A DNA stretch of 64,000 nt from Spirochaetales bacterium (GCA_018433865.1 JAHDQJ010000026.1:1-64000), one strand, 5' to 3'; shown: positions 1-9,015, numbered from the stretch's first letter. Notes: generated by a model from the letters alone, not told the origin. Made by a program: numbers and translations.

Positions 1-450
1 AGGACGGTGGAGAACTACCATCGGCTCTTCGGCATCGGCCCGTGGCACTTCTACACCTACGAGAAGCCGCTGGTGTCGCACATGACGCGCAACGGCGAGC
101 CGACCGACTACGCGATGCGCGTGGCGCTCTCGTACTTCGGCCCGATGCGCATCGAGCTGATCGAGCAGAAGCGGGGCGATACGGTCTATGCCGACTTCAT
201 CCGCGAGCACGGCTACGGGATCCATCACCTGGGGGTGCTGGTGGAGGACATGGCAGGGGCGACAGAGCTGGCACGGCAGGCGGGCTTCCGGGTGACGATG
301 GACGGGGCGGGGTTCGGGCTGGAGGGGGACGGGCACTATGCCTGCCTCGACACGGAACGACAGATCGGCACGACGATCGAGCTGATCTGCCGTCCGAAAG
401 GGAGGCGGGTCCCCGAGCGCATCTATCCGCCAGAGGAAGTCTCTCAGTAG
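1..450 (+). CDS. VOC/glyoxalase-fold protein, 5' end cut off by window
   Basis: The reading frame is open from base 1 and ends at a TAG at 448-450, so the true start lies outside the window; an in-frame GTG at 7 is probably internal. The visible 149 residues look like a vicinal-oxygen-chelate domain of the methylmalonyl-CoA epimerase / glyoxalase_4 type: a YFGPMRIELIEQ strand, GYGIHHLGVLVED with the metal-ligand His, and a closing GTTIELI strand carrying the Glu ligand. Such proteins are cytosolic metal-dependent isomerases, lyases or dioxygenases; the exact reaction cannot be told. The base composition looks richer in GC than the lipoprotein that follows. Confidence 0.75.
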   Translation, partial: RTVENYHRLFGIGPWHFYTYEKPLVSHMTRNGEPTDYAMRVALSYFGPMRIELIEQKRGDTVYADFIREHGYGIHHLGVLVEDMAGATELARQAGFRVTMDGAGFGLEGDGHYACLDTERQIGTTIELICRPKGRRVPERIYPPEEVSQ

Positions 451-464
451 TGAGACTGCAGGTC

Positions 465-857
465 TCAACCGACCTTGACACCGCCGGTGAACGTCTGTCC
501 GTTGAGCGGTCCCGCACCTGAGCAGGTTGCTTTCAGCTGACCATCGATCAATTCCAACGTGATGGTGATGGATAGATCCGTTGCGCTTACCGACACTCCG
601 CCGACTGTCGAGTTGTGTGAGTAGGTACCGGTGAACACACCATCCTCAAATGTTCCATCCGCCCATGTGAAGTATGTATCTTCTCCCTCGCTCCAGCTGA
701 TATCGACCGCTTGTTCGCTCACGATGCTGATGTGATCATCACCGGGCAGGTCCCACTCTCCCTGGATATCCTCGAAGGTGAGTGTAGGTTCCATTTCACA
801 TGAAGTCATGCATACCAACGTGAACACTGCCAAGAACATTGCCAACATTTTTGTCAT
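465..857 (-). CDS. small lipoprotein of unknown function
   Basis: 130 residues. The start at 857 is chosen because GGAGAGGAGAAGG lies immediately upstream and the N-terminus is then a classic lipoprotein signal: MTKML, a hydrophobic stretch, and a lipobox ending CMTSC. The mature part is acidic and rich in Thr and Gly, with phrases such as FEDIQGEWDLPG and TFEDGVFTGTYS that suggest a small lipocalin-like or META-like beta structure exposed in the periplasm or on the surface. I do not recognise a specific family. It stands alone, convergent with the VOC gene and with about 500 bp of gene-free DNA upstream. Confidence 0.75.
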   Translation of the reverse strand: MTKMLAMFLAVFTLVCMTSCEMEPTLTFEDIQGEWDLPGDDHISIVSEQAVDISWSEGEDTYFTWADGTFEDGVFTGTYSHNSTVGGVSVSATDLSITITLELIDGQLKATCSGAGPLNGQTFTGGVKVG

Positions 858-881
858 ACCTTCTCCTCTCCAGGGTTCCAA

Positions 882-1386
882 GACCCTTGATGCACTTGGA
901 TAATGATGTATACAGCATAAAACATATTACTAAAACTGTCAGCAATCATTCCAAGATACACTTAAAAGACAAGACTCATGAGGATTTCATAAAGATTCGT
1001 AGATTTTAGGTTCTGCCATGGGTTGTTCTTCGTTGGCATCATGCATGGTTGGCAAGAATACAGGCCTTGCAAAGAGGCCTGTGTGGTCACCTGCACGAGG
1101 ATGTATGGCCTTACATGCCTATCCTTGCGACCAATTGACTACCTGCGTACAGCTTGTCGTTTCATTGATTCAAGACCGAATATCTGCCGTAAAACCTGAG
1201 TGGTCATCAGAGTGGATGAATGATTCCCTCTACGCATCATGTTGCCTGTGCAAATGAGCATCCTTTGGTCCCATGGTCCATATCGAGTTTTCAGGAAACG
1301 AATATGTTTTGATTTGCCACCAAATATGTTGTATTCCCCACTAATGGTTTATAATGGGAATGGCACTGAGATTTCAGGAGTAAGAG
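882..1386. other. gene-free stretch between divergent lipoprotein and ROK gene
   Basis: About 500 bases with no convincing gene. Short open frames here lack a ribosome site and a family resemblance. The left part is AT-rich and should hold the lipoprotein promoter on the minus strand (a TATACA-like -10 near 908-913 is possible but weak). The right end holds the ROK promoter, listed separately. Confidence 0.5.
1333..1361 (+). promoter_or_regulatory. ROK gene promoter with inverted repeat
   Basis: A perfect TATAAT (1350-1355) lies 31 bases before the TTG start. It is flanked by a perfect inverted repeat ATTCCC (1333-1338) and GGGAAT (1356-1361), so a bound dimer would cover the -10 box. The -35 is weak (TTGTAT at 1329-1334, short spacer). 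Autoregulation by the ROK protein is inferred. Confidence 0.45.
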
Positions 1387-2547
1387 TTGGATTCACCACG
1401 ACGAAGGAACAACAGGCTTGTACGGGCACAGAACACCAAGAAGATACTCATGCTGGTCAAGGATCATGAACCGGTCTCCTTGGAAACTTTGGTGCGAAAG
1501 TCCTCTTTGACATATCCGACAGTGTTGGGCATCATCAAACAGCTTGAGTCCGATTCCCATGTGGAAAGATTGGCTTATGCACCAACCACCGGCGGTCGAC
1601 AGGCAGTACTGTATGGCATCAGTGGCATTTCCCGTTATGTGCTTGGATTGCATATCAATACGGAAACGATCTCCATTTCCATAACCAATTTGCGTGACGG
1701 TAAGATTTTCCAAGCGACCGAACCTATGCATTTCCAAGGATTGTCGACTCCTGAGCTTGCCAGGTCGCTAGTCGGATTAATCGGAGGGATTCTTAGTAAA
1801 ACCCGATTGGAAAACACCAGTTTCGTCAGGGTATGTATCACCCATCGTGATGGGACTTCCCTTGATATACGAGGAATTGGTAGTGCGTTGGAAACATTTC
1901 TCTCAATTCCTGTCAAGATACTTCCCGATCGGATAGCCTTGAACTATCTGGAGCGACAGAGTTATCACATCTCATCATTAAGCACCTATATGTTCGTGTT
2001 ATTCGAAGAGGAGCTGAGTCTTACCACGTATCGGGGTTTTGACGAGCGGCTGGATCGATTGCCGAGCACTCACTTCGGGCATATGACCATGGTGATCGGG
2101 GGGGCGACATGCGTATGTTCCCAACGAGGATGTCTTTGCTCCTATGTGAACGGAGAAGGCTTGCTGAAGTTTTATCTCGATGCAGGGGGGGAGGACCAAG
2201 GCGTCGATGGTGAATCCTCCGACCTGTTCCATAGATTGTTGGCAGCAAGTTATCGCGGAGACCGTGCTGCTGTCATCGCGATAGATCGTGCGATAGAAGT
2301 GCTTGCGGTGGCCTTGGCAAATGTCATCAAGATCGAAGGAGTCGCCACCATCGTGCTCTCGGGAATATTCAACAGTACGGATGTCAGGTATAAAATGCAA
2401 TTGGAACAGACTGTTGCAAACTACTTGCCAAAAGGATTCCTGGAAAAACCACAGATCATTCTCGGGACGACTACGCCCAACGATTCTGCTTTTTCCGCGT
2501 GTTTGATGATGAGCGCCGATTATTTTGAATCACTGCGTTTCGATTGA
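1387..2547 (+). CDS. ROK-family transcriptional regulator
   Basis: 386 residues starting at TTG 1387 behind the ribosome site CAGGAGTAAGAG. The first ~75 residues form a winged helix (TLVRKSSLTYPTVLGIIKQLE). The rest is a ROK/actin-type fold. The zinc site of ROK repressors is visible as H then C-x-C-x4-C (FGHMTMVIGG...CVCSQRGCLC), so it is built like NagC/Mlc/XylR. The glucokinase-type phosphate and catalytic motifs are eroded (no DxG, no EIGH), so it should act as a sugar-sensing repressor rather than a kinase. It overlaps the convergent kdsB by 18 bases and has no obvious target next to it except its own promoter. Confidence 0.85.
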   Translation: MDSPRRRNNRLVRAQNTKKILMLVKDHEPVSLETLVRKSSLTYPTVLGIIKQLESDSHVERLAYAPTTGGRQAVLYGISGISRYVLGLHINTETISISITNLRDGKIFQATEPMHFQGLSTPELARSLVGLIGGILSKTRLENTSFVRVCITHRDGTSLDIRGIGSALETFLSIPVKILPDRIALNYLERQSYHISSLSTYMFVLFEEELSLTTYRGFDERLDRLPSTHFGHMTMVIGGATCVCSQRGCLCSYVNGEGLLKFYLDAGGEDQGVDGESSDLFHRLLAASYRGDRAAVIAIDRAIEVLAVALANVIKIEGVATIVLSGIFNSTDVRYKMQLEQTVANYLPKGFLEKPQIILGTTTPNDSAFSACLMMSADYFESLRFD

Positions 2548-3303
2548 AAAAGTATCGCGTGACGATTGTGAAAAGATACTGATCACCTCATCCAAGTCCT
2601 CTTGTGTTTTCACACTGGGGAAGCGGTAGTGATACTTCGTTTGTACAACCTTGATCCTATACCCATTCTCCATCGCTTTCAGCTGCTCCAGCGATTCGGT
2701 CAATGAGAGCGGTGTATTGGGAAGCGTGACATATTTAAGCAAGAAATCCTTGCGGAATCCGAATATCCCGATATGTTCGAACATGGTGTGATATTCGTGA
2801 TTGCGTGGATAGGGAATCGGAGCTCGGGAGAAAAGCATCGCGTTGCCCTCGGTATCCACAACGACCTTTACCGCGTTCGGATTGTCTGCTCGTGATGTAT
2901 CGGTGATCCGATAGCTACTGGTGGTCATCACCTGCTTCTTGTCTGTGACCAGAGCGATAATCACTTCGTCGATGATTTCCGGGATGAGCAATGGTTCGTC
3001 ACCTTGGATGTTCAGCACATAGTCGCAATCGTGCTGGGCGACCACTTCTGCAATTCGGTCGCTACCCGAGATATGGTCGGCCGAGGTCATGACCACTTTC
3101 CCGCCAAAGGAGATTACCTCATCATAGACCCGCTGGTCATCGGTCGCGACCATCAGATCATCCAGGAGTGTCGACAAGGAGGCAACCTCATAGACCCTGC
3201 GGATGAGCGTCTTCCCACAGATATCACGCAACGGCTTTCCCGGCAAGCGGGTTGAGTTGTAACGGACAGGAATCACACCTAAGATGAATTTTTTCTTGCT
3301 CAT
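2530..3303 (-). CDS. kdsB: 3-deoxy-manno-octulosonate cytidylyltransferase
   Basis: 257 residues, full length for KdsB. It activates a 3-deoxy-2-ulosonic acid (KDO or a relative) with CTP to give the CMP-sugar. Family marks are clear: RYNSTRLPGKPL near residues 14-25 (nucleotide loop), NIQGDEP near 98-104 (Mg-binding), SYRITD, and FGFRKDFLLKY. Its ATG overlaps the TGA of the upstream aldolase fragment (ATGA), so the two were translationally coupled. No kdsA, kdsC or waaA is in the window, so the acceptor glycan is unknown; an unusual surface glycan is possible if this is an LPS-poor spirochaete. Confidence 0.9.
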   Translation of the reverse strand: MSKKKFILGVIPVRYNSTRLPGKPLRDICGKTLIRRVYEVASLSTLLDDLMVATDDQRVYDEVISFGGKVVMTSADHISGSDRIAEVVAQHDCDYVLNIQGDEPLLIPEIIDEVIIALVTDKKQVMTTSSYRITDTSRADNPNAVKVVVDTEGNAMLFSRAPIPYPRNHEYHTMFEHIGIFGFRKDFLLKYVTLPNTPLSLTESLEQLKAMENGYRIKVVQTKYHYRFPSVKTQEDLDEVISIFSQSSRDTFSIETQ

Positions 3304-3659
3304 GTATTCTGCATATTCTCACGGTTTTTCCACATCTGAGTCAATGCCCACATCTGTTCGATTTCCAATTGACGATTTCGCGTGAATTCGCGCGCATTGC
3401 GCGTACGGGCACCGTACCCGAACCCCAATCCTTCCAATGTGCCAAGATAATACTTCGCATTCACCGGATACATCTGACATTCGACTACTGAGCAGAATCC
3501 GATGAAATCCTGGAGCCTGCGTGCAGCTTCGGTCTCGGTCTGATACAGCTCAAACAGTTCCCGATATAATTCAGGATGAAAGTTTGCCATCACTCCGGAG
3601 AATCCGTGTGCTCCAACCTGAAGACTCTCAAGGAACGTCGCTGAGTTTGCATTGGATGC
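3300..3659 (-). pseudogene. C-terminal fragment of a DapA/NanA-family aldolase
   Basis: About 118 residues matching the last third of a dihydrodipicolinate synthase / N-acetylneuraminate lyase family protein (SATFLESL, GAHGFSGVMANFHPELY, then the helical tail). The Schiff-base lysine and the YxxxR region, which belong to the first two thirds of the barrel, are missing. In the minus-strand frame the sequence upstream of about 3659 turns into an unrelated Arg-rich string, and the opposite strand there reads as the end of another protein. A catabolic or anabolic ulosonic-acid aldolase coupled to kdsB would make sense, but the gene cannot be active as it stands. Confidence 0.7.
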
Positions 3660-3784
3660 ACATTGCCTTGTCCAGCGAATTCGAAGACGCCGAAGCGGCC
3701 TTGGCCTACCTGAAGGCACAAGGGCACATCATCTATATCCGGCTTCGGGACGGACGTTCGATCATCCGTCCTTCCGAATTCTGA
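3655..3784 (+). pseudogene. C-terminal fragment of an unidentified protein
   Basis: About 42 codons with good composition (EDAEAALAYLKAQGH then IIYIRLRDGRSIIRP) end in TGA at 3782-3784 with no start or ribosome site upstream. The segment looks like the tail of a real protein (helix followed by a beta hairpin), but I cannot name the family. It begins exactly where the aldolase homology on the other strand stops, so it marks the other side of a rearrangement or assembly junction. Confidence 0.45.
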
Positions 3785-3973
3785 TCAGCTTCCCTTGGTG
3801 ACCAAGTCACCCAACCGCCGATTGACCTGGACCGTGTTTGCGCATACCCTCTGACTCAGGATGCCTGAACGAATCACTTGCCTGTTCCATCCGGGACAGT
3901 GTTACGCAAGCATATTCGCGAAGGCGGATCAGGAAATCCTAAGAAGCACAGCATGCACAAGGAGCGTGAAAGC

Positions 3974-4549
3974 ATGGCAATCGTACGTGAGATAGAGAAG
4001 AGAAGGGCATACCGGGCCTACAGTACCGAGACCGTTGACAAGGAGACTCTTGTCAGATTGGCCGAAGCGGCCCACATGGCGCCATCGAGTGCGAACAACC
4101 AACCTTGGCGGATCGTCACGGTGGTCGACCAGAAGCAGCTCGATCGCTTGAAAGAAACGCTCTCGGGCGGCAACTACTGGGCGAAGAAAGCTCCTGCGAT
4201 CGCGGCCTTCGTGACCGATGCGCGTTGGAGCATGCGACTGGCCAACCGTGACTACGCCTTCTTCGAGCTCGGCATGGCTGCCATGGCATATCAGGTACAG
4301 GCCGTCTCAGAAGGACTTGTGGTCCACCCGATGGCAGGGTTCAATGTGGATGAGGCCAAGAACGTGCTCGGTATCGCTGAGGATATGACGCTGGAGATCC
4401 TCATGGCAGTCGGCAAGCCGGGGGACATCGAAGCGCTCAATGAGAAACACCGGGAGAGCGAGCAAGGTCCGAGACAGCGCAAGCCGCTTGACCAGATCAT
4501 GTCCTTCGATGTGTGGCACGAACGCCTGGCACCCCCTGTAAAAAGCTGA
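3974..4549 (+). CDS. nitroreductase-family FMN oxidoreductase
   Basis: 191 residues. The start at ATG 3974 is preferred over upstream ATGs because AAGGAG sits 10 bases before it and the protein then begins MAIVREIEKRRAYRAY, the usual family N-terminus. RRAYRAYS (FMN phosphate contact), MAPSSANNQPWR, GMAAMAYQVQAVSEGL and the C-terminal glycine-containing GKPGD segment are characteristic. It is expected to bind FMN as a homodimer and reduce quinones, nitro compounds or flavin with NAD(P)H. It stands alone on the plus strand, downstream of the broken-gene junction and upstream of dapB. Confidence 0.88.
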   Translation: MAIVREIEKRRAYRAYSTETVDKETLVRLAEAAHMAPSSANNQPWRIVTVVDQKQLDRLKETLSGGNYWAKKAPAIAAFVTDARWSMRLANRDYAFFELGMAAMAYQVQAVSEGLVVHPMAGFNVDEAKNVLGIAEDMTLEILMAVGKPGDIEALNEKHRESEQGPRQRKPLDQIMSFDVWHERLAPPVKS

Positions 4550-4611
4550 TCATGTTCTTTTCCCTTCCCCGGGCATCCGTTTTCCGTTAGAGTGTCGATA
4601 AGGTGGAGCAA

Positions 4612-5415
4612 ATGATCAGAATCATCGTTTCAGGAGCCAGAGGCCGCATGGGAACCAAGATCCTCTCCGAGAGCTCCCGTCAGGAAGATATCGAGGTAGT
4701 CGGGGCACTTTGCCGTCCCGGAGACCTTGGTGCAATCAAGGATGAGGATCTGGGGGTGATCCTGCGTGACAACCTCTCCTCGGTCGATACCGAAGGAGCG
4801 ATCCTCGTCGAATTTTCCACCCCTGAGGCGACCCTCGGGCATCTTCAGCACGCGCTTGGCGTCGGCATGCCGATGGTGATCGGCACTACGGGATTCTCGG
4901 AGGAACAAGAGAAGGTCATACGTGAAGCTGCACGGCACATTCCCATCATCGAGTCCCATAACTATGGGATCGGGATGAATGCGTTCTGGGAAATCCTCAA
5001 GGTGGCAGCGAGCTTCCTCGGGGACGATTATGATATCGAGGTGGTGGAGTTCCATGCAGCAGCGAAACCTGATGTCCCCAGCGGAACGGGCAAGACCATC
5101 GCTCAGCTGCTCGCTGCTGCCCGGGGAGACGATCTTGACGATGTGGTGCGTTATGGACGCGAGCATGAGCGGACATTCCGGCGCAAGAGGCACGAGATCG
5201 GAGTCCACTCGCTGCGAGCCGGTTCCTACCGGTCAGACCACACGGTGGTCTTCGCCGGCAATGGAGAGCGGCTTGAGTTCACCCACCGGGAGGAAGACAC
5301 AGCGATCATAGCGCGCGGAGTGATGTGGGCCGTCCGATTCCTCGTTGGCCGGGAGGCGGGACTGTACGGGATGGAAGATGTCCTGCGCTTCATGCGAGAT
5401 GAGCGCAGGCGCTGA
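4612..5415 (+). CDS. dapB: 4-hydroxy-tetrahydrodipicolinate reductase
   Basis: 267 residues. DapB reduces 4-hydroxy-tetrahydrodipicolinate with NAD(P)H in the lysine/diaminopimelate pathway. The N-terminal Rossmann motif GARGRMG is at residues 8-14. The active-site signature EFHAAAKPDVPSGTG is at 147-160, with the catalytic Lys and the PSGT substrate loop. The ATG at 4612 is chosen over the GTG at 4603 because the protein then starts MIRIIVSGARG, as in the family, with AAGGTGGAG just upstream. No intact dapA is adjacent; the aldolase fragment at 3300-3659 is not in the same direction. It is convergent with the next gene, with 8 bases between the stops. Confidence 0.93.
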   Translation: MIRIIVSGARGRMGTKILSESSRQEDIEVVGALCRPGDLGAIKDEDLGVILRDNLSSVDTEGAILVEFSTPEATLGHLQHALGVGMPMVIGTTGFSEEQEKVIREAARHIPIIESHNYGIGMNAFWEILKVAASFLGDDYDIEVVEFHAAAKPDVPSGTGKTIAQLLAAARGDDLDDVVRYGREHERTFRRKRHEIGVHSLRAGSYRSDHTVVFAGNGERLEFTHREEDTAIIARGVMWAVRFLVGREAGLYGMEDVLRFMRDERRR

Positions 5416-5423
5416 CTTTCGCT

Positions 5424-6389
5424 TCAATATTTCAGATCGAAATCGACTAGGTTCCTCAGCTTCCTGCCCTGCAGGTACAAGGCTGTGTTCCCAAAGAATA
5501 TCTCGAAGACCTGGTGCGGATCACTCAGGGAGAGTCCGCTGGCATGGGGAGTGACCAGGACGTTCGGCATGCTCCAGAGCTTGCTCTCCTTCGGCAACGG
5601 CTCGGGTTCGGTCACATCGAGCCCCGCTCCCGCAAGATGTCCGCTCTCCAGTGCATCTATCAGCGCATCTTGGTCCACCAGTGTGCCGCGTGCGACGTTG
5701 ATCAGATAGGCGCCGCGCTTCATCAGCCCGATACGCTTTCGGTCGAGTATTCCCTCTGTCTCAGGCGTCGAGGCGGCACAGACCACCACGTAGTCGGCAA
5801 GGGGCAAGAGCGAGTCCAGTTCCTCCGTGGTGTGCAGTCCGTCCACTGATCCGGGCTTCTCCGTCAGGGTGCGTTTCACTGCCAGCACATGCATCCCCAT
5901 CGCTTTCGCCCTGAGCGCAAGGTTCTTCCCGATATCACCGAAACCGATCATGAGGAGCGTGCTGTCCCAGATGTCGCTTACGGGGAAATAACGCTCCCAA
6001 TCCTGCGTTTTCATCTGGTCGCGGTAGGTGAACAGATAATGATTGAACCCGATGATCATGCCGATCACATGGTCGGCAATCTGACGGCCGTAGGTTCCCA
6101 CCGCATTTGTCAGGAGGATATCCTGGTGTGCGTAGAGGCTTCTGTCGACATACTGTCCGACTCCTGCGCTCGGAGTCTGCAACCACTTGAGATTCTTCGC
6201 CATCGGCAGATCCTTCGTCTTGGGAAACCCGACGACGATCTGTGCCTTTTCGAGTTGCTCGGAAGTGTAGGAGTGCTCGTCGGTGACCGTCACCTGCAAC
6301 TCGGGGTAGGCTTCCCGTACGCGGGCGAGTTCCGAGGCATCGGGATTGAAGTGCGAGCACGTGAGGAAAAGCGTTTCGATCCGTTTCAT
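5424..6389 (-). CDS. D-2-hydroxyacid dehydrogenase, paralog 1
   Basis: 321 residues. It is an NAD(P)-dependent dehydrogenase of the D-isomer family (glyoxylate/hydroxypyruvate reductase type). Seen: substrate-domain motif LQTPSAGV, nucleotide loop GFGDIGKNLA, catalytic Arg in NVARGTLVDQ, the Glu region of EPEPLP, and catalytic His in TPHASGLS. The start at ATG 6389 leaves the AAAAAGGAT site at good distance; ATG 6398 would abut it. Two paralogs of exactly the same length lie at 14291 and 15268. It is downstream of the regulator gene in the same direction and belongs to the sugar-acid island, reducing or oxidising a 2-keto/2-hydroxy acid. Confidence 0.88.
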   Translation of the reverse strand: MKRIETLFLTCSHFNPDASELARVREAYPELQVTVTDEHSYTSEQLEKAQIVVGFPKTKDLPMAKNLKWLQTPSAGVGQYVDRSLYAHQDILLTNAVGTYGRQIADHVIGMIIGFNHYLFTYRDQMKTQDWERYFPVSDIWDSTLLMIGFGDIGKNLALRAKAMGMHVLAVKRTLTEKPGSVDGLHTTEELDSLLPLADYVVVCAASTPETEGILDRKRIGLMKRGAYLINVARGTLVDQDALIDALESGHLAGAGLDVTEPEPLPKESKLWSMPNVLVTPHASGLSLSDPHQVFEIFFGNTALYLQGRKLRNLVDFDLKY

Positions 6390-6421
6390 GGTGATCATCC
6401 TTTTTCTGTGATGTGGGTGTT

Positions 6422-7537
6422 TCAGGAAGCTTTGGACGGGGGAGGTGCCGCCGATTCCCTGATCATCAGCGAACTCGGCACATAGCTCTTGAGCGAAGTC
6501 AAGGCTCCCGGGTGCTGGATCTGAAGGAACAACCCCTGCACGGTTGCCAGGGCAAGCTCCCTGATGTTGCTATGTACGGTAGTGAGCGAAGGTATCGCAT
6601 AACGGCTCTGCTCGATATCATCGAATCCGACGATCGAGATATCCTGCGGGACCCGCAAGCCGAGCTCGCTTGCCGCCCTGAGGCACCCGATGGCAATGTT
6701 GTCGTTGAATCCGATGATCGCCGTGGGCATCGGATCGGATGTCTCGAGCAATTCCTTGGTGATCCGGTATGCGGTATCGGGCTCCCAGTCGCAGCTGGCG
6801 ACACAAGGTTCGTCGATGTGATGCTTTGAAAATGCATACATGCATCCGATATACCGCTCACGTGTGGTGAGATAGGTGTTGATGCCGGTGACCAGCGCGA
6901 ACTTGCGATGTCCGAGACCGATCAGATGATCACACATCATGATCATCCCGTTGGTATTGTCGGGCAGGTAGGAGGGGAGCTTTGGGTTGTATTCATTCAC
7001 CAACACGCAGGGGATCTTCGCATCGATCGCCATCTGGATGAACTTCTCCGCCGTATTGCTGACGAAGATGATGCCGTCGAAATGCTGCCTCTGCAACATC
7101 TGCTGGAAATCATCATGCTCGTCCAGCGTCGAATAGAAGCACGCATACCCGTTCGACCTGCACTCGCGCTCCGTGTGGTAGAAGAGGCTGGAATAGAACG
7201 GTTGGCTGATCCGGTCCCTTCGATGCACCGACGGAGGGAGGAAGAATCCGATGGACCCGTGCGTCCCGTTCCTGGGACGGGACTCGACGGCTATCTCCTT
7301 GGAATCGCGGCACTCGGAATCCCTGCAGACTTTCGTCCCGATTCCTGCAAGCTTGATGACCAAGCGGTCATCGACCAACAGTTGCAGGGCTTTCCTGACC
7401 GTACTCCGGTCGACATCATGCTCCTCTCCGATCTCTCGCTCGGAGGGGAGCAACTCGCCATCCTGGTAGGCTCCAGAGATTATTTTTGCTTTGATCGCGT
7501 CATACACGACCTCGTACAGCAGTTTCGTATGTGCCAC
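6422..7537 (-). CDS. GntR/LacI-hybrid (AraR-type) transcriptional regulator
   Basis: 371 residues. An N-terminal GntR winged helix (residues 1-75: AKIISGAYQDGELLPSERE, STVRKALQLL) is joined to a LacI-type periplasmic-binding-like sensor domain (IIFVSNTAEKFIQMAI, VDDR-type hinge, IVGFDDIE). This is the domain plan of Bacillus AraR. It starts at GTG 7537, with GAGGAGAGG 11 bases upstream. It sits 42 bases after the iron alcohol dehydrogenase and upstream of hydroxyacid dehydrogenase 1. It probably controls the divergent promoter region 8726-9122, where a palindrome lies at the TRAP promoter. The ligand is presumably a sugar acid or pentose. Confidence 0.85.
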   Translation of the reverse strand: MAHTKLLYEVVYDAIKAKIISGAYQDGELLPSEREIGEEHDVDRSTVRKALQLLVDDRLVIKLAGIGTKVCRDSECRDSKEIAVESRPRNGTHGSIGFFLPPSVHRRDRISQPFYSSLFYHTERECRSNGYACFYSTLDEHDDFQQMLQRQHFDGIIFVSNTAEKFIQMAIDAKIPCVLVNEYNPKLPSYLPDNTNGMIMMCDHLIGLGHRKFALVTGINTYLTTRERYIGCMYAFSKHHIDEPCVASCDWEPDTAYRITKELLETSDPMPTAIIGFNDNIAIGCLRAASELGLRVPQDISIVGFDDIEQSRYAIPSLTTVHSNIRELALATVQGLFLQIQHPGALTSLKSYVPSSLMIRESAAPPPSKAS

Positions 7538-7579
7538 GGTATTACAAACCTCTCCTCTGAAAACCTATCGCGTAATTGG

Positions 7580-8725
7580 TCATAATGCAAGTTCGAATAT
7601 CTGTCGGTAGACCTGTTCGTCGACTTTCCTGGGATTGCAGGTGATATGGCCGGTTGTTTTCTTCACGGTCTCGACCATGAAATCGAGGTCTGCCACCTGC
7701 CCTGCAAGGTAGGACTTCAAGGAATCGGGGGCCCCGATGGATGTCCTGATACGCTTCACCTCTTCTATCGCCCGCATCGCGTTGTCCCGATCGGCAGCCC
7801 CGTGGACAGCCACACCGAGCGCTTCGGCGATATCCGCGTACTTCTTCGTCGCGTTGTCGAGGTTGAACTCCATGGCAAGGGGGAGGAAGATCGAACAGGC
7901 ATCTCCGTGCGGAATGTCATACATCGCACCGATAGGCTGTGCCATGATATGGGCGATACCGATGCCCGCTGAGATGGCACATCCGCCGAAATAGCTTCCC
8001 AAAAGCATGTCCGCACGTGCCTTCACATCCTCCGGATGCGCGCACGCTTTTTCAAGCGAACGCTTGATCAACCTGATGGACTGCAGTCCGTTCATCTCGC
8101 TGATCGGTGTAGCGTTCAGTGAAACATACGATTCGATGGCGTGGCTCAGCGCATCCATGCCCGTAGCTGCGGTGAGACGCTTCGGCATGCCGACGGTCAC
8201 CAGGGGATCAAGGATGGTCACGTCGGCGATCATCGTGGTGTGATACATGCTCTTCTTCAACCCGTTGTAGTTGTTCTTCACCACTGAGACCTTCGTTGCC
8301 TCCGCACCGGTGCCCGCCGTGGTCGGAACGGCGATGAAGAAAGGGGGCAGGGTGGTCACTGCACGACCGCTCATCTGATACTCCTCGGCAAGTCCTCCGT
8401 TGGTGGCCATCATGTTGATCGCCTTGGCAGCATCGATGACGCTTCCGCCACCGACGGCGAGCGTGCAATCACAGTCTTCGGCGAGAAACAGGTCCCGTCC
8501 GTTGTTGATCACATGGAGATCGGGCTCTCCCTTGATACGGTTGTACACGAAATAGGTGATGCCTGCAGCCTCAAGGGCGTTTCCGATCCGTTCGCGCAAC
8601 GCGGGATTCGAATTGCCCGTAGCGAAGAATACCTTCTTCAGTCCGTACCATTGCAATATTCCGGGAATCTCATCGATCCTGTTTTCCCCGAAGAGTATCC
8701 GTCGATTGTTTACCATCTCCCACAT
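7580..8725 (-). CDS. iron-containing alcohol dehydrogenase
   Basis: 381 residues. It is a group III metal-dependent alcohol dehydrogenase. The NAD-binding GGGSVIDAAKAI motif is near residues 93-104, and the metal-ligand signature GIGIAHIMAQPIGAMYDIPHG is in the middle of the protein with its His residues intact. The start at 8725 is chosen because GGAGG lies 10 bases upstream; the longer frame adds a non-homologous tail. It is transcribed away from dctP with the GntR/LacI regulator downstream. In the sugar-acid island it would reduce an aldehyde such as glycolaldehyde or a semialdehyde, or oxidise the incoming polyol or acid. Confidence 0.9.
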   Translation of the reverse strand: MWEMVNNRRILFGENRIDEIPGILQWYGLKKVFFATGNSNPALRERIGNALEAAGITYFVYNRIKGEPDLHVINNGRDLFLAEDCDCTLAVGGGSVIDAAKAINMMATNGGLAEEYQMSGRAVTTLPPFFIAVPTTAGTGAEATKVSVVKNNYNGLKKSMYHTTMIADVTILDPLVTVGMPKRLTAATGMDALSHAIESYVSLNATPISEMNGLQSIRLIKRSLEKACAHPEDVKARADMLLGSYFGGCAISAGIGIAHIMAQPIGAMYDIPHGDACSIFLPLAMEFNLDNATKKYADIAEALGVAVHGAADRDNAMRAIEEVKRIRTSIGAPDSLKSYLAGQVADLDFMVETVKKTTGHITCNPRKVDEQVYRQIFELAL

Positions 8726-9015
8726 CTGTGTCGAGCCTCCGCGATGATCATGATTTGGTTTGCTGGCATGATGGGAAACAACATGTAGCAAACCTGTTGT
8801 GTTCATCCTCGCATCGAACCGCATGATTGTCAACAAAAATCATGGAGGATATTCTGCAGCCCACACTTATGTAGGAACGATTTCCTTGCCAGGACTGTTT
8901 GGCTCATCGGTGTTTTGATGATTCGAGTATACTATATATTTCTACATTAAATAATAAATTATGTGTTTTCATACATGTGCTGGATCGCAAATTTGAAAAA
9001 AATTCCAAAAACCTG

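Noticed and set aside
1018-1257. 79-codon open frame in the upstream region of the ROK gene
   Set aside because: No ribosome site, odd composition, no family resemblance; it lies in the gene-free region.
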